Positions 1 through 8,539 are shown, numbered from the stretch's first letter. The stretch is 64,000 nucleotides of DNA from DATJGR01 sp963780795 (GCA_963780795.1 CAWADH010000008.1:1240001-1304000); one strand, 5' to 3'. Notes: generated from the letters alone by a model not told the origin. Numbers and translations: made by a program.

Positions 1-201
1 GATGCGCCGCTTCAGTTCCATCACCGGCGCGGGTTCGCTGGGTTCCAGATCCGGATTGAAATGCGGCAGCCGATCGACTCCGTCGTAGAGATCGACCGCC
101 ACGTCCACGGGTGCCAGCGTTGCGAGCGCGACCAGCAGCTCGGTGTTGGTCGAGCGAGCGCGCAGGCTGCCGGAGATGGCGAGAATCGTCAGGTTCGGCA
201 A
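1..201 (-). CDS. NADPH-dependent FMN reductase family protein (partial, C-terminus outside window)
   Basis: Only the first 67 codons are in the window; the rest lies before base 1. Residues 8-20 (AISGSLRARSTNT) match the FMN phosphate-binding loop that opens the flavodoxin-like NADPH-dependent FMN/quinone/azo reductases, and a beta-strand/helix pattern follows (LAPVDVAVDLYDGVDRLPHF). The family reduces FMN, quinones, azo dyes or chromate with NAD(P)H in the cytoplasm; the substrate here cannot be told. The start is taken as TTG at 201, because a TAA lies upstream in frame and no ATG or GTG is available; no strong ribosome binding site is visible. It lies 10 nt after the stop of the SDR gene on the same strand, so the two are probably cotranscribed. 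Confidence 0.7.
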   Translation of the reverse strand, partial: MPNLTILAISGSLRARSTNTELLVALATLAPVDVAVDLYDGVDRLPHFNPDLEPSEPAPVMELKRRI

Positions 202-211
202 GCGTCGGCAC

Positions 212-1033
212 TCATACCATGTTTAGCGTCAGCGGAATCGGCCGGCGTCCGTCGATGTCGGTGAAGCCGATCTCGCGCGCGTATGCGGCAGCCACGATCA
301 CGCTGCCGCTGCGTCGTTGACGCTCACCATCTGCGTAAAGGTGCGCGATGGCGCGCCCGGTGAACTCGGGCGATTCGGAATTCGACATGTCGAGGAACTC
401 GGCCGATTGCATCACGAGTTCCGTGCGCACCAATCCAGGATAAACCGAAACGACACAGACGTCGTGTTCCGCGAGTTCACGCGCCATGTCGGCCGTGAGC
501 CGGTCGGTCGCGATCTTCGCGGCGCCGTAGATCGCGTTGCCGACGTACTTCTGCGCGGCCCAGAACGAAATGTTCGCTATGAGACCGCTGCGCTGCGTCA
601 CCATCTGCCGCGCCGCGATCCGACTGCACGCGAACAGCGCACGAACGCCGCCGTCGAACATCGCATCCCACCGCCACATTGGTTGCTGCCAGAACGGTAC
701 GGACCAGGTGAACCGACCGTCTTCGACCATCCGCTCGTAACCGGTCCACGCGGCATTCACCAACAGATCGAGCCGACCTTCGCGCGCGATCACGAACTCG
801 AACGCTGCTTCTGTTGCGGCCTCGTCGGCATGATCGCATCGCAGAGGAAGAACGCTATCCGCTGCGTCGGAGTCAGAACGCGTCGTTCGATCCGCCTCTA
901 CGCTCACGGAGCGTCCGGTGACGTAAACCCGCGCACCCGCGTCAGCGAGCGCCGCGGCGACACCTTTGCCTACGCCGCGCGTCGCGCCGGTGACGACCGC
1001 GATGCGTCCACTAAGATTCGGCGCCGGCGGCAC
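212..1033 (-). CDS. SDR family NAD(P)-dependent oxidoreductase
   Basis: A 273-residue short-chain dehydrogenase/reductase. The N-terminal Rossmann motif TGATRGVG is at residues 15-22. The classical active-site YxxxK appears as YGAAK near residue 170, preceded by the NISFWAA strand that carries the catalytic Ser region. The family oxidises or reduces alcohols/ketones with NAD(P)(H); the substrate is unknown. The start is GTG, 6 nt after the stop of the DUF1992 gene, which points to cotranscription of DUF1992, SDR and FMN reductase. The long stretch after residue 75 (WTGYERMVEDGRFTWS) is wider than in minimal SDRs and may shape the substrate pocket. Confidence 0.88.
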   Translation of the reverse strand: MPPAPNLSGRIAVVTGATRGVGKGVAAALADAGARVYVTGRSVSVEADRTTRSDSDAADSVLPLRCDHADEAATEAAFEFVIAREGRLDLLVNAAWTGYERMVEDGRFTWSVPFWQQPMWRWDAMFDGGVRALFACSRIAARQMVTQRSGLIANISFWAAQKYVGNAIYGAAKIATDRLTADMARELAEHDVCVVSVYPGLVRTELVMQSAEFLDMSNSESPEFTGRAIAHLYADGERQRRSGSVIVAAAYAREIGFTDIDGRRPIPLTLNMV

Positions 1034-1039
1034 GATGCG

Positions 1040-1366
1040 TCAGCGCTTGCCGCGCATCGCCTCGAGCATCATCGCGACTTTCTGCTGCAGTTCAGCGATC
1101 TTGATCTTCAACGCACGCTGTTCCGTTTCGCCATGCGTCGTCTGGAGTTGCTCACGCAGCGTCGCGAGCCGCTGCACCATCTCGACCTCGGCCGGCACGT
1201 AACCCGCGTCTTTCAGAATCTTGTACGCCATCCGCAGTTCGTCCGGGGTTTCGAGAAAGCCGTCTTTGAATTCGAACGGTTTACCGAACCCCGGGTTGTT
1301 GCGCAGTTCACCGGTCTGCTCGACCTTCTGAACCCACTGCCTGATGACCTCGTCTATGCCCGCCAT
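1040..1366 (-). CDS. DUF1992 (DnaJ-homologue subfamily C member 28-like) protein
   Basis: A 108-residue protein matching the conserved DUF1992 domain of DnaJC28-like proteins. It has the NNPGFGKPF segment near residue 23 (NLPGxGKPL in relatives), followed by the family signature DELRMAYKILKDAGYVPAEVE and a charged C-terminal coiled coil ending in an Arg/Lys-rich tail. No J domain is present. The role of bacterial members is unknown. The ATG at 1366 is chosen because AGGAG sits 6 nt upstream; a longer reading frame to about 2044 exists but is antisense to the LysE gene. It is the first gene of a likely three-gene minus-strand unit with the SDR and FMN reductase. Confidence 0.8.
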   Translation of the reverse strand: MAGIDEVIRQWVQKVEQTGELRNNPGFGKPFEFKDGFLETPDELRMAYKILKDAGYVPAEVEMVQRLATLREQLQTTHGETEQRALKIKIAELQQKVAMMLEAMRGKR

Positions 1367-1434
1367 GACAGCTCCTGATGACCGGCCACAAGCATACTGC
1401 GACGCGCGCGATCGGCGAACCGCTCCGCGCCGCG

Positions 1435-2064
1435 TCAATGCGCCACTGTGGCGAGCCGCACACCGAGATAGATGAACACACCGCCGATCGAGCGATTGAC
1501 CCAGGCGCGAACTGCTTTCGAGTCTTGCATGCGGTTCGCGATCCGCGCGGCCGACCAGGCGACGAACAGATTCCACAGCGTCGCGTTGAAGTTGAAGACA
1601 CAACCAAGGAACACGAACGCAAACGCCTTGTGCGACGCATCGGGCGCGATGAACTGCGGCAGAAACGCGAGGAAGAACAGCGCCACTTTGGGATTCAGAG
1701 CGTTCGTCGCGAAGCCTTGCGCGAACACGCGGCGCAAACGTTGTTGCGGCGCATGCGCATCCGCTTCGAGCGCTTGCGGCGCGGTGCGCAGCATCGACAC
1801 GCCCATCCACACGAGGTACGCACCGCCGACCCACTTCAGCACCGTGAACGCGGTGGCCGATGCCGCGAGCAACGCCGACAACCCGAGCGCCGCAGCGAAG
1901 ATGTGCACGAAACAGCCGCTGCCGATGCCGAGCGCGGCCACCGCACCGCCGCGCCAGCCCTGACTCGCAGTGCGGCTCAGGATATAGAACGTATCGGGAC
2001 CCGGCGCGACGTTGAGCAGCAGTCCCGAAAACACGAACAACCACAGATCGTGTGTGCCGAACAT
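1435..2064 (-). CDS. LysE/RhtB family amino-acid exporter
   Basis: A 209-residue inner-membrane protein with about six hydrophobic segments. The N-terminal signature GLLLNVAPGPDTFYILSRTA is typical of LysE/RhtB translocators, followed by the GxGxxxG-rich second helix (AALGIGSGCFVH) and the LNPKVALFFLAFLPQF segment shared by RhtB homologues. The family exports amino acids such as homoserine, threonine, lysine or their analogues by proton antiport; the substrate cannot be assigned. The stop lies about 70 bp upstream of the DUF1992 start and the start is 4 bp from the ASCH gene stop, so it may be read with its upstream neighbours. Confidence 0.85.
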   Translation of the reverse strand: MFGTHDLWLFVFSGLLLNVAPGPDTFYILSRTASQGWRGGAVAALGIGSGCFVHIFAAALGLSALLAASATAFTVLKWVGGAYLVWMGVSMLRTAPQALEADAHAPQQRLRRVFAQGFATNALNPKVALFFLAFLPQFIAPDASHKAFAFVFLGCVFNFNATLWNLFVAWSAARIANRMQDSKAVRAWVNRSIGGVFIYLGVRLATVAH

Positions 2065-2068
2065 CGCG

Positions 2069-2356
2069 TTACGCCTCGTCCGCCGTGAGATAGTGGAACT
2101 CCACCAGGTACACCTTCTCGCCCCGCCCGTGCTTAGCGATCTTCAGCAGGTCGACCACGCCGTTGAATCCCGAACGGCGCGCCAGCTGCGGCGTGATGTC
2201 GTCGAGCCCGATCTCGCGCAGCGCGTCGACGTGAATCATTCCGTCACCGAGTTTGTAGCGATTGCCGACGCGCACGTGCGGGCGTTGCCAGATGCGCACG
2301 CTGACGGTGATGTCGCCGTTGCGGATGCCTTCGTGCAGGCGTTTGGTGAATTGCAC
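2069..2356 (-). CDS. ASCH domain-containing protein
   Basis: About 95 residues that look like a complete small ASCH (PUA-like) domain: FTKRLHEGIRNGDITVSVRIW at the N-terminus, then HVRVGNRYKLGDGMIHV and a C-terminal KHGRGEKVYLVEFHYL strand pair. ASCH proteins are thought to bind RNA or modified nucleosides; some are N4-acetylcytidine amidohydrolases. The GTG at 2356 is preferred since it begins exactly at the domain. An upstream-extended frame would overlap the PRPP synthetase gene with a low-complexity, Arg/Ser-rich leader that looks non-coding. It follows the prs stop by about 13 nt and is likely in the same transcript. Confidence 0.72.
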   Translation of the reverse strand: MQFTKRLHEGIRNGDITVSVRIWQRPHVRVGNRYKLGDGMIHVDALREIGLDDITPQLARRSGFNGVVDLLKIAKHGRGEKVYLVEFHYLTADEA

Positions 2357-2369
2357 GGCGGCACCGGAT

Positions 2370-3314
2370 TCAGCTGAACAGCTTCGACACGCTGTCGCCG
2401 CTGTGGATCGCGCGGATCGCATCGGCAAACAGATGCGCCACGCTGATCACCTCCACCTGATCGGGCGAAATGCCCGGCCGCAGCGGAATCGAATTGGTCA
2501 CGATCAGTCGCTCGATCGGCGATGCACGCAAGCGCTCCATGGCATGACCCGACAACACCGGGTGCACCGCGGCCGCTTCGATACGCCGCGCACCGTTCGC
2601 GCGCAGGAACCGCGCCGCTTCGATCATCGTGCCGCCCGATGCGATCTCGTCGTCGATGATCAGCGCGTCGCGATCGCGCACGTCGCCGATCAGGCCGACC
2701 GCCACCGGATTCTCGCTGTCGTCGCGGCGGCGCTTGTCGATGATCGCAAGCGGCAGTTTCAGCCGGTTTGCGTATTCGCCGAGGTCCTTCGCCTCACCTA
2801 CGTCGCTGGCGACCAGTACGCTCTCGCTGAGATTGGTCGTGGCGCGCAGGTGATCGCACACGATCGGCGTGGCGTTGAGCTGGTCGACCGGAATGCGGAA
2901 GAACCCCTGCACCTGCGGCGAGTGCAGATTCATCGTCAGCACGCGGTGCGCTCCGGCCGTCTCGAGCAGGTCGGCGACCAGCCTCGCGGTGATCGATATG
3001 CGCGGCCGGTCCTTCTTGTCGGAGCGCGCGTAAGGCAGATACGGCAACACTGCCGTGATGCGCCGCGCAGACGCATGCTTCAGCGCGTCGATGATGATCA
3101 GCAGTTCGATCAGCAAATCAGATACCGGTGGACACGACGTCTGGATCACGAACACATCCGATTCGCGCACGTTCTCTTTGCACTGGAACAGGATGTTCTC
3201 GTTGCCGAAGCGATGGATCTCCGTTTCGCACAGCGGCAGTCCGAGGTGTTGCGCGATTTCTGCCGCCAGCGCGGGGTGCGAGGTACCAGAGATCAGCTTG
3301 ATGGCATCGGTCAC
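2370..3314 (-). CDS. prs: Ribose-phosphate pyrophosphokinase (PRPP synthetase)
   Basis: A 314-residue PRPP synthetase, which makes 5-phosphoribosyl-1-pyrophosphate from ribose-5-phosphate and ATP. Visible landmarks are the N-terminal SGTSHPALA and FGNENI segments, VFVIQTSCPPVSDLLIELL, the ATP-binding PYARSDKKDRPRIS region, the MNLHSPQVQGFF histidine motif and the PRPP loop LIIDDEIASGGTM (IDTGGT in typical enzymes, here IASGGT). It starts with GTG at 3314, overlapping the TGA of the aminotransferase gene by 4 nt (GTGA), which implies translational coupling. Typical enzymes lie next to ispE or pth, so this context suggests an additional or specialised copy. The family call is firm; that it is a second genomic copy is inference. 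Confidence 0.9.
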   Translation of the reverse strand: MTDAIKLISGTSHPALAAEIAQHLGLPLCETEIHRFGNENILFQCKENVRESDVFVIQTSCPPVSDLLIELLIIIDALKHASARRITAVLPYLPYARSDKKDRPRISITARLVADLLETAGAHRVLTMNLHSPQVQGFFRIPVDQLNATPIVCDHLRATTNLSESVLVASDVGEAKDLGEYANRLKLPLAIIDKRRRDDSENPVAVGLIGDVRDRDALIIDDEIASGGTMIEAARFLRANGARRIEAAAVHPVLSGHAMERLRASPIERLIVTNSIPLRPGISPDQVEVISVAHLFADAIRAIHSGDSVSKLFS

Positions 3315-4687
3315 AACAGCAACTCCCTGCGTTCACGTTCGATATCGGGCTTCAGCGCGCGCAACGCGTCGTCGAGCGCATCCACTGCAAAGTCGATTTC
3401 GGCCACCGTCATCGGCGCCGACGTGCAATACATCAACCGGCTGGCGCTGGCCACGCCGCGCATCAGCATCGACAGGTGCAACAACTGATTGATGCGACCG
3501 GAGCGACCCAGTCCGGCGATCACGTCGCGCGAATCCGCCAGCTTCGCGTCGGTCAGATGGATGTTCGCGAGCGAGCCGAGACCGCTCGCCTGCCCACGGA
3601 TGCCGTTACGCCGGAACGCGTCGTCGAAGCCGCTGCGCAGCCGTTCGCCAAGCCCGTTCACCTGCGCGATCAGTTGCGGATTCACCTGACTCATCGCCGC
3701 TTCGCCGGCCGCCATCGACACCGGATTGCCGCTGAACGTGCTGGCGTGCATGACCGGTTCGGATTGATCGGGATGGAACATCCGCATCAGATCGGTGCGG
3801 CCGCCGAACGCCCCGATCGGCAAGCCGCCGCCGATGATCTTGCCCATCGCCGTGAGGTCGGGCTTCACGCCGTGCAGCGCCTGAGCGCCGCCGTCAGCGA
3901 GCCGCAGCGTGATCACTTCGTCGAATATCAGCAGCACGTCGTTTTCCGCGCTCGCCTCGCGCAACGCGCGCAGGAATTCGGTGGTTGCCGGAATCATGCC
4001 CATGCTGCCGAGCACTGGCTCGACGATCACCGCGGCCAGTTCGGATGCGTGCTTGCGGATCAGGGCGCGCGCCAGTTCCGGCTCGTTGTACGGACATACG
4101 ACGACGTCGCCCAGCACGCTGTCCGGGATGCTCGCGTCGATCGGCAACGAGTTCGGCGCTTCCAGCGGACCGCACCGATCCGGGCGCGGCACGAGGCTCA
4201 CTTCGGCGAGTTCGTAACTGCCGTGGTAGCCGCCTTCCATCTTCATGATCTTCTGACGGCCGGTGAATGCCCGCGCGCAGCGCAGCGTCATCAACGTCGC
4301 CTCGCTGCCGGAGCTGGTGAAACGCAACTGTTCGATCGACGGCACGCGCGCGCGGATGATCTCGGCCAGCGCTACCTGGCTGCGCGTGGGCGCCGCATAG
4401 GCCGAACCGCGTTGCATCTGTTGCGATACAGCATCGACCACCGCCGGGTTCGCATGCCCAAGCATCAGCGAGGTGAAGTTGTTCATGAAGTCGACGATCT
4501 CGTGGCCGTCGGCGTCGTGCATCCGGCAGCCGGACGCGCGTTCGATGAACAGCGGATACGGCCCGAAGTGCGCGCTCATCCGCGTATCGCCGCCGGGGAA
4601 ACTGCGACGCGCAGCCTCGATCATCCGCTCCGACACCGGCGCCCATGCGCGATAGCTCTGGTGGATCCGATCGCGCAGCTCGCTCAT
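3311..4687 (-). CDS. Class III aminotransferase, glutamate-1-semialdehyde aminomutase-like
   Basis: A 458-residue fold-type I PLP enzyme related to glutamate-1-semialdehyde 2,1-aminomutase and other class III aminotransferases. Landmarks are FPGGDTRMSAHFGPYPLF, the VDFMNNFTSLMLGHANP segment, SSGSEATLMTLRCARAFTG (PLP phosphate cup), YHGSYE, LLIFDEVIT (aspartate that holds the pyridine nitrogen) and LTAMGKIIGGGLPIGAFGG with the Schiff-base Lys in MGK. The true substrate is unknown; HemL itself normally has a shorter N-terminus. The ATG at 4687 has AGGAG about 9 nt upstream. It lies 13 nt after the DJ-1/PfpI stop and overlaps prs by 4 nt, so the three genes form an operon. Confidence 0.88.
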   Translation of the reverse strand: MSELRDRIHQSYRAWAPVSERMIEAARRSFPGGDTRMSAHFGPYPLFIERASGCRMHDADGHEIVDFMNNFTSLMLGHANPAVVDAVSQQMQRGSAYAAPTRSQVALAEIIRARVPSIEQLRFTSSGSEATLMTLRCARAFTGRQKIMKMEGGYHGSYELAEVSLVPRPDRCGPLEAPNSLPIDASIPDSVLGDVVVCPYNEPELARALIRKHASELAAVIVEPVLGSMGMIPATTEFLRALREASAENDVLLIFDEVITLRLADGGAQALHGVKPDLTAMGKIIGGGLPIGAFGGRTDLMRMFHPDQSEPVMHASTFSGNPVSMAAGEAAMSQVNPQLIAQVNGLGERLRSGFDDAFRRNGIRGQASGLGSLANIHLTDAKLADSRDVIAGLGRSGRINQLLHLSMLMRGVASASRLMYCTSAPMTVAEIDFAVDALDDALRALKPDIERERRELLL

Positions 4688-4700
4688 TGGGTGATAGCTC

Positions 4701-5318
4701 CTAAACGAGATTGTTGAGTTTCGCGAACGGATCCCACGAGGCGTCGCGGTGCCAGTCGTATTCCGTGTGATGCGCAACGCCCGTCGCGATTTCGTCCGAA
4801 TCGAGCTTCGCGATGATGGCCAGCGCCATGTCGATTCCGGCGGCGACGCCGCCCGAGGTGAAGATGTTGCCGTCTTCCACCCAGCGCGCTTCGGGCACCC
4901 ATGTGGTCTTCGGGCCCTGTTCCACCACCCATTGGAACGCGCGCTTGTTCGACGTCGCACGCCGACCGTCGAGCACGCCGGCGCGCGCGAGCAGACCCGC
5001 GCCGGTGCAGATCGAGGCGAGGATCGTCAGCTTCGGATATTGATCTGCGATGAACCGCAGCAGCGCAGGATTGTTCACCTCGCCGCGCGTGCCGATACCG
5101 CCCGGCACCAGCAGCACGTCGAGTTTTCCGCAGTCTTCGAAGGTGTGATTGATCGTCACGGATGGACCCTGCGTGCTCGCCATCGACGGCTTGCGCTCGG
5201 CCACGGTGACGATTTCGTACCGGTCGGGCAGCACGCCGAACATCTCGAGCGGACCGAAGATGTCGAGCAGCTCGAATCTATCGAAGAACAGTGCGCCGAG
5301 CCTGCATTTGCCGGTCAT
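4701..5318 (-). CDS. DJ-1/PfpI family protein (isonitrile hydratase-like)
   Basis: A 205-residue protein of the DJ-1/PfpI superfamily. The nucleophile elbow carries the catalytic Cys in ASICTGAGLLARAGVLDGRR, the conserved acidic residue follows the FDRFELLDIFGPLEMF segment near residue 20, and TSGGVAAGIDMALAII near residue 165 is typical of the branch with isonitrile hydratase and AraC-linked GATase1-like domains. No DNA-binding domain is attached. Members act as hydratases, glyoxalases or chaperones; the reaction here is unassigned. The start ATG at 5318 fits the family N-terminus, while a longer upstream frame adds an Arg-rich stretch without homology signals. It is first in the operon with the aminotransferase and prs. 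Confidence 0.85.
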   Translation of the reverse strand: MTGKCRLGALFFDRFELLDIFGPLEMFGVLPDRYEIVTVAERKPSMASTQGPSVTINHTFEDCGKLDVLLVPGGIGTRGEVNNPALLRFIADQYPKLTILASICTGAGLLARAGVLDGRRATSNKRAFQWVVEQGPKTTWVPEARWVEDGNIFTSGGVAAGIDMALAIIAKLDSDEIATGVAHHTEYDWHRDASWDPFAKLNNLV

Positions 5319-5379
5319 CGTCGATCTCTTGGAGGTTCCCCGGAGGGTTCCGTCGCGACGATCGCGCGACTGCGCAATG

Positions 5380-7296
5380 CTACGCCGAGCGTCGGGGGAA
5401 ACGAAACGTCCACGTTCGATCGGCACAACGCGCGTCGCCTGACGACGCGATCAGGCCGACGCGCACGTCGAAGCCGTCGCGGTCGGACGTCATCTCACCG
5501 GTTACCGCGATGCGCGTCTGCCAGTCGCCGCGTGCCAGTTCGAACTCGCGGGCGAACAACGCCGACGGCTTATCGCGTTCCCACGTCATTTCGTCGATGA
5601 ACACCGTCTCCACTTCCATGCCGTTCGCGTGCCGGATGCGCCCCTGATCCGCGCGGCGCCCGGTGCCGTCCCCATAAAGAGTCATCGCGCCTTTGCGCAG
5701 CACTTCGAACTGCGCCGGTTCGGCGCACTCCGGCTCTTCGAACGCGACCGCGGTCGTCTGCGGGGTCCACACCGGCAGCACCAGACGACTGGAGCCGGTC
5801 GCGACGCTCGGCGGCGGCGCGGCCGACGGCCACACCATCGGCCAATAAGACGCGGCCAGCGCAAGGCGCAGACGATGTCCGGCCTTCACCTGGTGGCCGA
5901 AAGCATTCATGCGCACGCGCACCTCTCCATCACCGTCGAGGGTCTGTACGCCCCAAGACAGCAGAAGCGACGAACCGTCCGGCGCGACTTCGCACAACCG
6001 CGCGATCACCTGCGCGCCGGGCTTACCGTTCGCGCCCACGATCACTTCCGGCACGCCAAGCAGCGACAGTTCGGCGTCGAGCGGCGCCGAGTCGAACGTC
6101 ATGCTAACGAGGTCGTCGGGGCGCTGATCGCCGGCGAGGTCGCCTGGACCGAAAGGACACCACATACCGGACGCAGCGCCGTGCCGTGGATCGGACGGGA
6201 GCGGTTTCATCACTACCGGCGTTGCGGTCGGCTGCAAAAACGCGGCACCGCTCAGGTACAACTCGCGGCGCTCGAACTCGCTGCCCGCAAGCCCGCTGCC
6301 ATACCACCGGCCCGAGGAGGTTTTCGACTGAGGCGCGGTATGGCACTGCATCCACACGCGCAGCTTCGGCGCGTCGAGCACGCCGCGGTCGCGGTCGTTG
6401 AGCCAGTGATCCCACCAGCGCACCGCTTCCTGCAGAAAGCCGATGGCCGGGCCCGGGCGCCCGGCGTTCGGATACTGATGCGCCCATGGACCGATGATGC
6501 CGCGACACGGCACGTCGAGTCCGTTCAGCACCCGCATCACCGTGTTGGTGTAGCCGTCGGCCCAACCGCCGACCATCAACACCGGGCAACGGATCGCCGA
6601 ATAGTTTTCGCAGATCGAACCGTGGCGCCAGTACGCGTCGCGCTGCGGATGTTCCATCCACTTATCGATGAACGCCGGCGTACCGTCGAGGCGCTGCTGC
6701 CACAACTCCCGCCAGCGTTCACCGACCACCTGCGGATCCGGCGGTTTCGCGTTGAAGCCGAGCATCGTCATCGCCCAGCCGAGCATTTCGCGCGCGAGCA
6801 CCGCGCCGCCCTGATAGTGCACGTCGTCGTTGTAGCGATCGTCGGTGGAACAGATGCTGATGACCGCGCGCAGCGCCGGCGGCGCGAGCGCGGCCACCTG
6901 CAGAGAATTGAAGCCGCCCCACGAGATGCCCATCATGCCGACGCGACCGTTGCACCACGGTTGCGACGCGAGCCAACCGATCAGTTCGACCGCGTCGTTC
7001 AGCTCCGTCTGGCTGTACTCGTCCAGCAACAAACCTTCTGAGTCGCCGCTGCCGCGCATGTCGACGCGAATCGCGGCGAAGCCGTGGCCTGCGAAATAGC
7101 GATGCCGAGTCGCGTCGTCGATCGCGGTGCCGTCGCCTTTCCGGTACGGCAGGTATTCGAGGATGACCGGCACGGGCGACCGTTCCGCGTCTTCCGGCAG
7201 CCACATCCGCGCGGCGATTCTCGTACCATCGCGCAGCCGGATATCGAGATGCGGGATCTCGCGAACGGCGCGCGGAAACGACGTTACGATCTTCAC
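5380..7296 (-). CDS. CocE/NonD family hydrolase
   Basis: A 638-residue serine hydrolase of the CocE/NonD family (X-Pro dipeptidyl-peptidase S15 related). The N-terminal alpha/beta-hydrolase part has DIRLRDGTRIAARMWLP and YLPYRKGD, the nucleophile elbow MGISWGGFNSLQ near residue 140, MVGGWADGYTN with the acid, and the His in IIGPWAHQYPN. The C-terminal third is the jelly-roll domain (GHRLRLALAASYWP). Family members cleave acyl esters or peptides, such as cocaine esterase and glutaryl-7-ACA acylase; the substrate is unknown. The GTG at 7296 lies 2 nt beyond the yceI-like stop, so it is likely translated from the cytochrome b561/YceI transcript. Confidence 0.88.
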   Translation of the reverse strand: MKIVTSFPRAVREIPHLDIRLRDGTRIAARMWLPEDAERSPVPVILEYLPYRKGDGTAIDDATRHRYFAGHGFAAIRVDMRGSGDSEGLLLDEYSQTELNDAVELIGWLASQPWCNGRVGMMGISWGGFNSLQVAALAPPALRAVISICSTDDRYNDDVHYQGGAVLAREMLGWAMTMLGFNAKPPDPQVVGERWRELWQQRLDGTPAFIDKWMEHPQRDAYWRHGSICENYSAIRCPVLMVGGWADGYTNTVMRVLNGLDVPCRGIIGPWAHQYPNAGRPGPAIGFLQEAVRWWDHWLNDRDRGVLDAPKLRVWMQCHTAPQSKTSSGRWYGSGLAGSEFERRELYLSGAAFLQPTATPVVMKPLPSDPRHGAASGMWCPFGPGDLAGDQRPDDLVSMTFDSAPLDAELSLLGVPEVIVGANGKPGAQVIARLCEVAPDGSSLLLSWGVQTLDGDGEVRVRMNAFGHQVKAGHRLRLALAASYWPMVWPSAAPPPSVATGSSRLVLPVWTPQTTAVAFEEPECAEPAQFEVLRKGAMTLYGDGTGRRADQGRIRHANGMEVETVFIDEMTWERDKPSALFAREFELARGDWQTRIAVTGEMTSDRDGFDVRVGLIASSGDARCADRTWTFRFPRRSA

Positions 7297-7298
7297 GC

Positions 7299-7847
7299 TC
7301 AGCGGGTCCCGATCAGCGTTACCGCCACATGCACCGTCTTGCCGATCCACTTCGGATCGGCCCAGTCGCCGAGGCCTAACTGGAACGCGAGCCGATCGAG
7401 GTCGGCCACGCCGTGCAGTTCGAGCCGCCCGCCCGTCTCCTTCAACGTGAAACGGAACGCCACCGGCAGCGTCACCGAACGGATCGTCAGCTCGCCTCGC
7501 GCCTCGTATCCGTCGCTGGTCTTCACGAACTCCTTCGCGACGAAGTGCGCCTTGGGAAACTGTTCCGATTCGAACCAGCCGCCGCCCTTGAGAATGCCGT
7601 CGCGTTCCTTGTCGGAGGTCGCCACCGACGCGGTGTCGACCTGTACGTCGGCGCGGCTCTCTGCGAGCGCCGCTGGATCGAATCGCACGTCGGCCTCGAA
7701 CGTCTTGAAGCTGCCGTCGAACGGCGCCTCGGCCTGCTCCGCGGTAAAGGCAATGCGGCTGGACGCATAGTCGATCGTCCAACGACCCGGCTCTGCCGCG
7801 ACCGACGCGCACACGAAAAGCGCGATGCCGAGCAGCGCGAATCTCAT
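7299..7847 (-). CDS. YceI family periplasmic protein
   Basis: A 182-residue exported protein. Residues 1-18 form a signal peptide (MRFALLGIALFVCASVAA), followed by the YceI lipocalin-like barrel: WTIDYASSRIAFTAEQAEAP, FDGSFKTFEADVRFDP, VDTASVATSDKERDG, FPKAHFVAKEF and the C-terminal VAVTLIGTR. YceI proteins bind isoprenoid or other amphiphilic lipids in the periplasm and respond to base or osmotic stress. The ATG overlaps the TGA of the cytochrome b561 gene by 4 nt (ATGA), so the two are translationally coupled; cytochrome b561 plus YceI is a common bacterial gene pair. Confidence 0.9.
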   Translation of the reverse strand: MRFALLGIALFVCASVAAEPGRWTIDYASSRIAFTAEQAEAPFDGSFKTFEADVRFDPAALAESRADVQVDTASVATSDKERDGILKGGGWFESEQFPKAHFVAKEFVKTSDGYEARGELTIRSVTLPVAFRFTLKETGGRLELHGVADLDRLAFQLGLGDWADPKWIGKTVHVAVTLIGTR

Positions 7848-8419
7848 CGCTGCGTCCACGGCAGCATGCGGCGAAACACGTCGTCGCGGTCGACGAAGTG
7901 GTGCTTGAACGCAGCGACCACGTGCACGACCGCGACGATCACCAGAATGTCGAACAACATCTCGTGACGCTCCTTCATGATGTCTTTGAGGGCTTCGTCC
8001 GGCGCGACGACGTTCGGAATCGTGAACAGTCCGAAGTACGACACCGGGTAGTTCGACGCGGCCGACATCACGAGTCCGGACATCGGCAGCAGGAACAGCA
8101 GCGCATAGAACGCATAGTGGGTGAGGCGCGCGGTATTCACCTGCCAGCGCGGCATGCTCGCCGGAAACGGCGGCGGCGGCGAGAACCAGCGCCACAGCAG
8201 TCGCAACACAGCCAGCGCGAAGATGGTCAACCCCACCGACTTGTGCCGCGCCAGCAGCGCGAGCTGCTGCAGCGCGGCCGCCGGATGCGTTGCTCTGTCG
8301 TGCCCCGCATTGTCCGCGAGCTGCGCGAGCACGTACTGCGTGATGATCAGCGCGACGATCAGCCAGTGCATCCCCTGCGAGATCACACCGTACCGCGTCG
8401 CCGTGTTCTTCAGATCCAT
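7844..8419 (-). CDS. Cytochrome b561
   Basis: A 191-residue inner-membrane b-type cytochrome of the bacterial CybB/b561 type. Four hydrophobic segments are visible: near residue 18 (MHWLIVALIITQYVLAQL), around 65 with RHKSVGLTIFALAVLRLLWR, about 105 with LTHYAFYALLFLLPMSGLVM, and about 155 with RHEMLFDILVIVAVVHVVAAF. Histidines in MHW, RHKSVG, THY and VVHVV are in the positions expected for two haem ligand pairs. The protein passes electrons from quinol, probably to a periplasmic acceptor. Start ATG at 8419 is preceded by GGCGG. It is coupled to yceI by an ATGA overlap. Confidence 0.9.
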   Translation of the reverse strand: MDLKNTATRYGVISQGMHWLIVALIITQYVLAQLADNAGHDRATHPAAALQQLALLARHKSVGLTIFALAVLRLLWRWFSPPPPFPASMPRWQVNTARLTHYAFYALLFLLPMSGLVMSAASNYPVSYFGLFTIPNVVAPDEALKDIMKERHEMLFDILVIVAVVHVVAAFKHHFVDRDDVFRRMLPWTQR

Positions 8420-8472
8420 CGAGCCGCCTTCGCTTTGAGATGTCGCATGCGGCGTAGACCGCACGGCGTCGC

Positions 8473-8478
8473 TATCAT
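8473..8478 (+). promoter_or_regulatory. Candidate -10 element upstream of the TSUP permease gene
   Basis: TATCAT lies 62 bp before the ATG of the permease gene in the divergent region with cytochrome b561. No convincing -35 box is present at 17 bp, so this is a weak sigma70-type call. Confidence 0.3.
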
Positions 8479-8539
8479 ACTGACAATCAGATTCGCGGGG
8501 CGGCGCCGGGTTCGCCGATCCATCCATCTCACGGTCCAG

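Noticed and set aside
317..1378. 353-codon open frame on the plus strand
   Set aside because: It is antisense to the SDR and DUF1992 genes, with Arg/His-rich composition typical of GC-rich shadow frames.
5380..7812. Single 810-codon minus-strand frame spanning the CocE and YceI regions
   Set aside because: The first part is the YceI gene read in a shifted frame; CocE homology begins at GTG 7296, so the fusion is an artefact.
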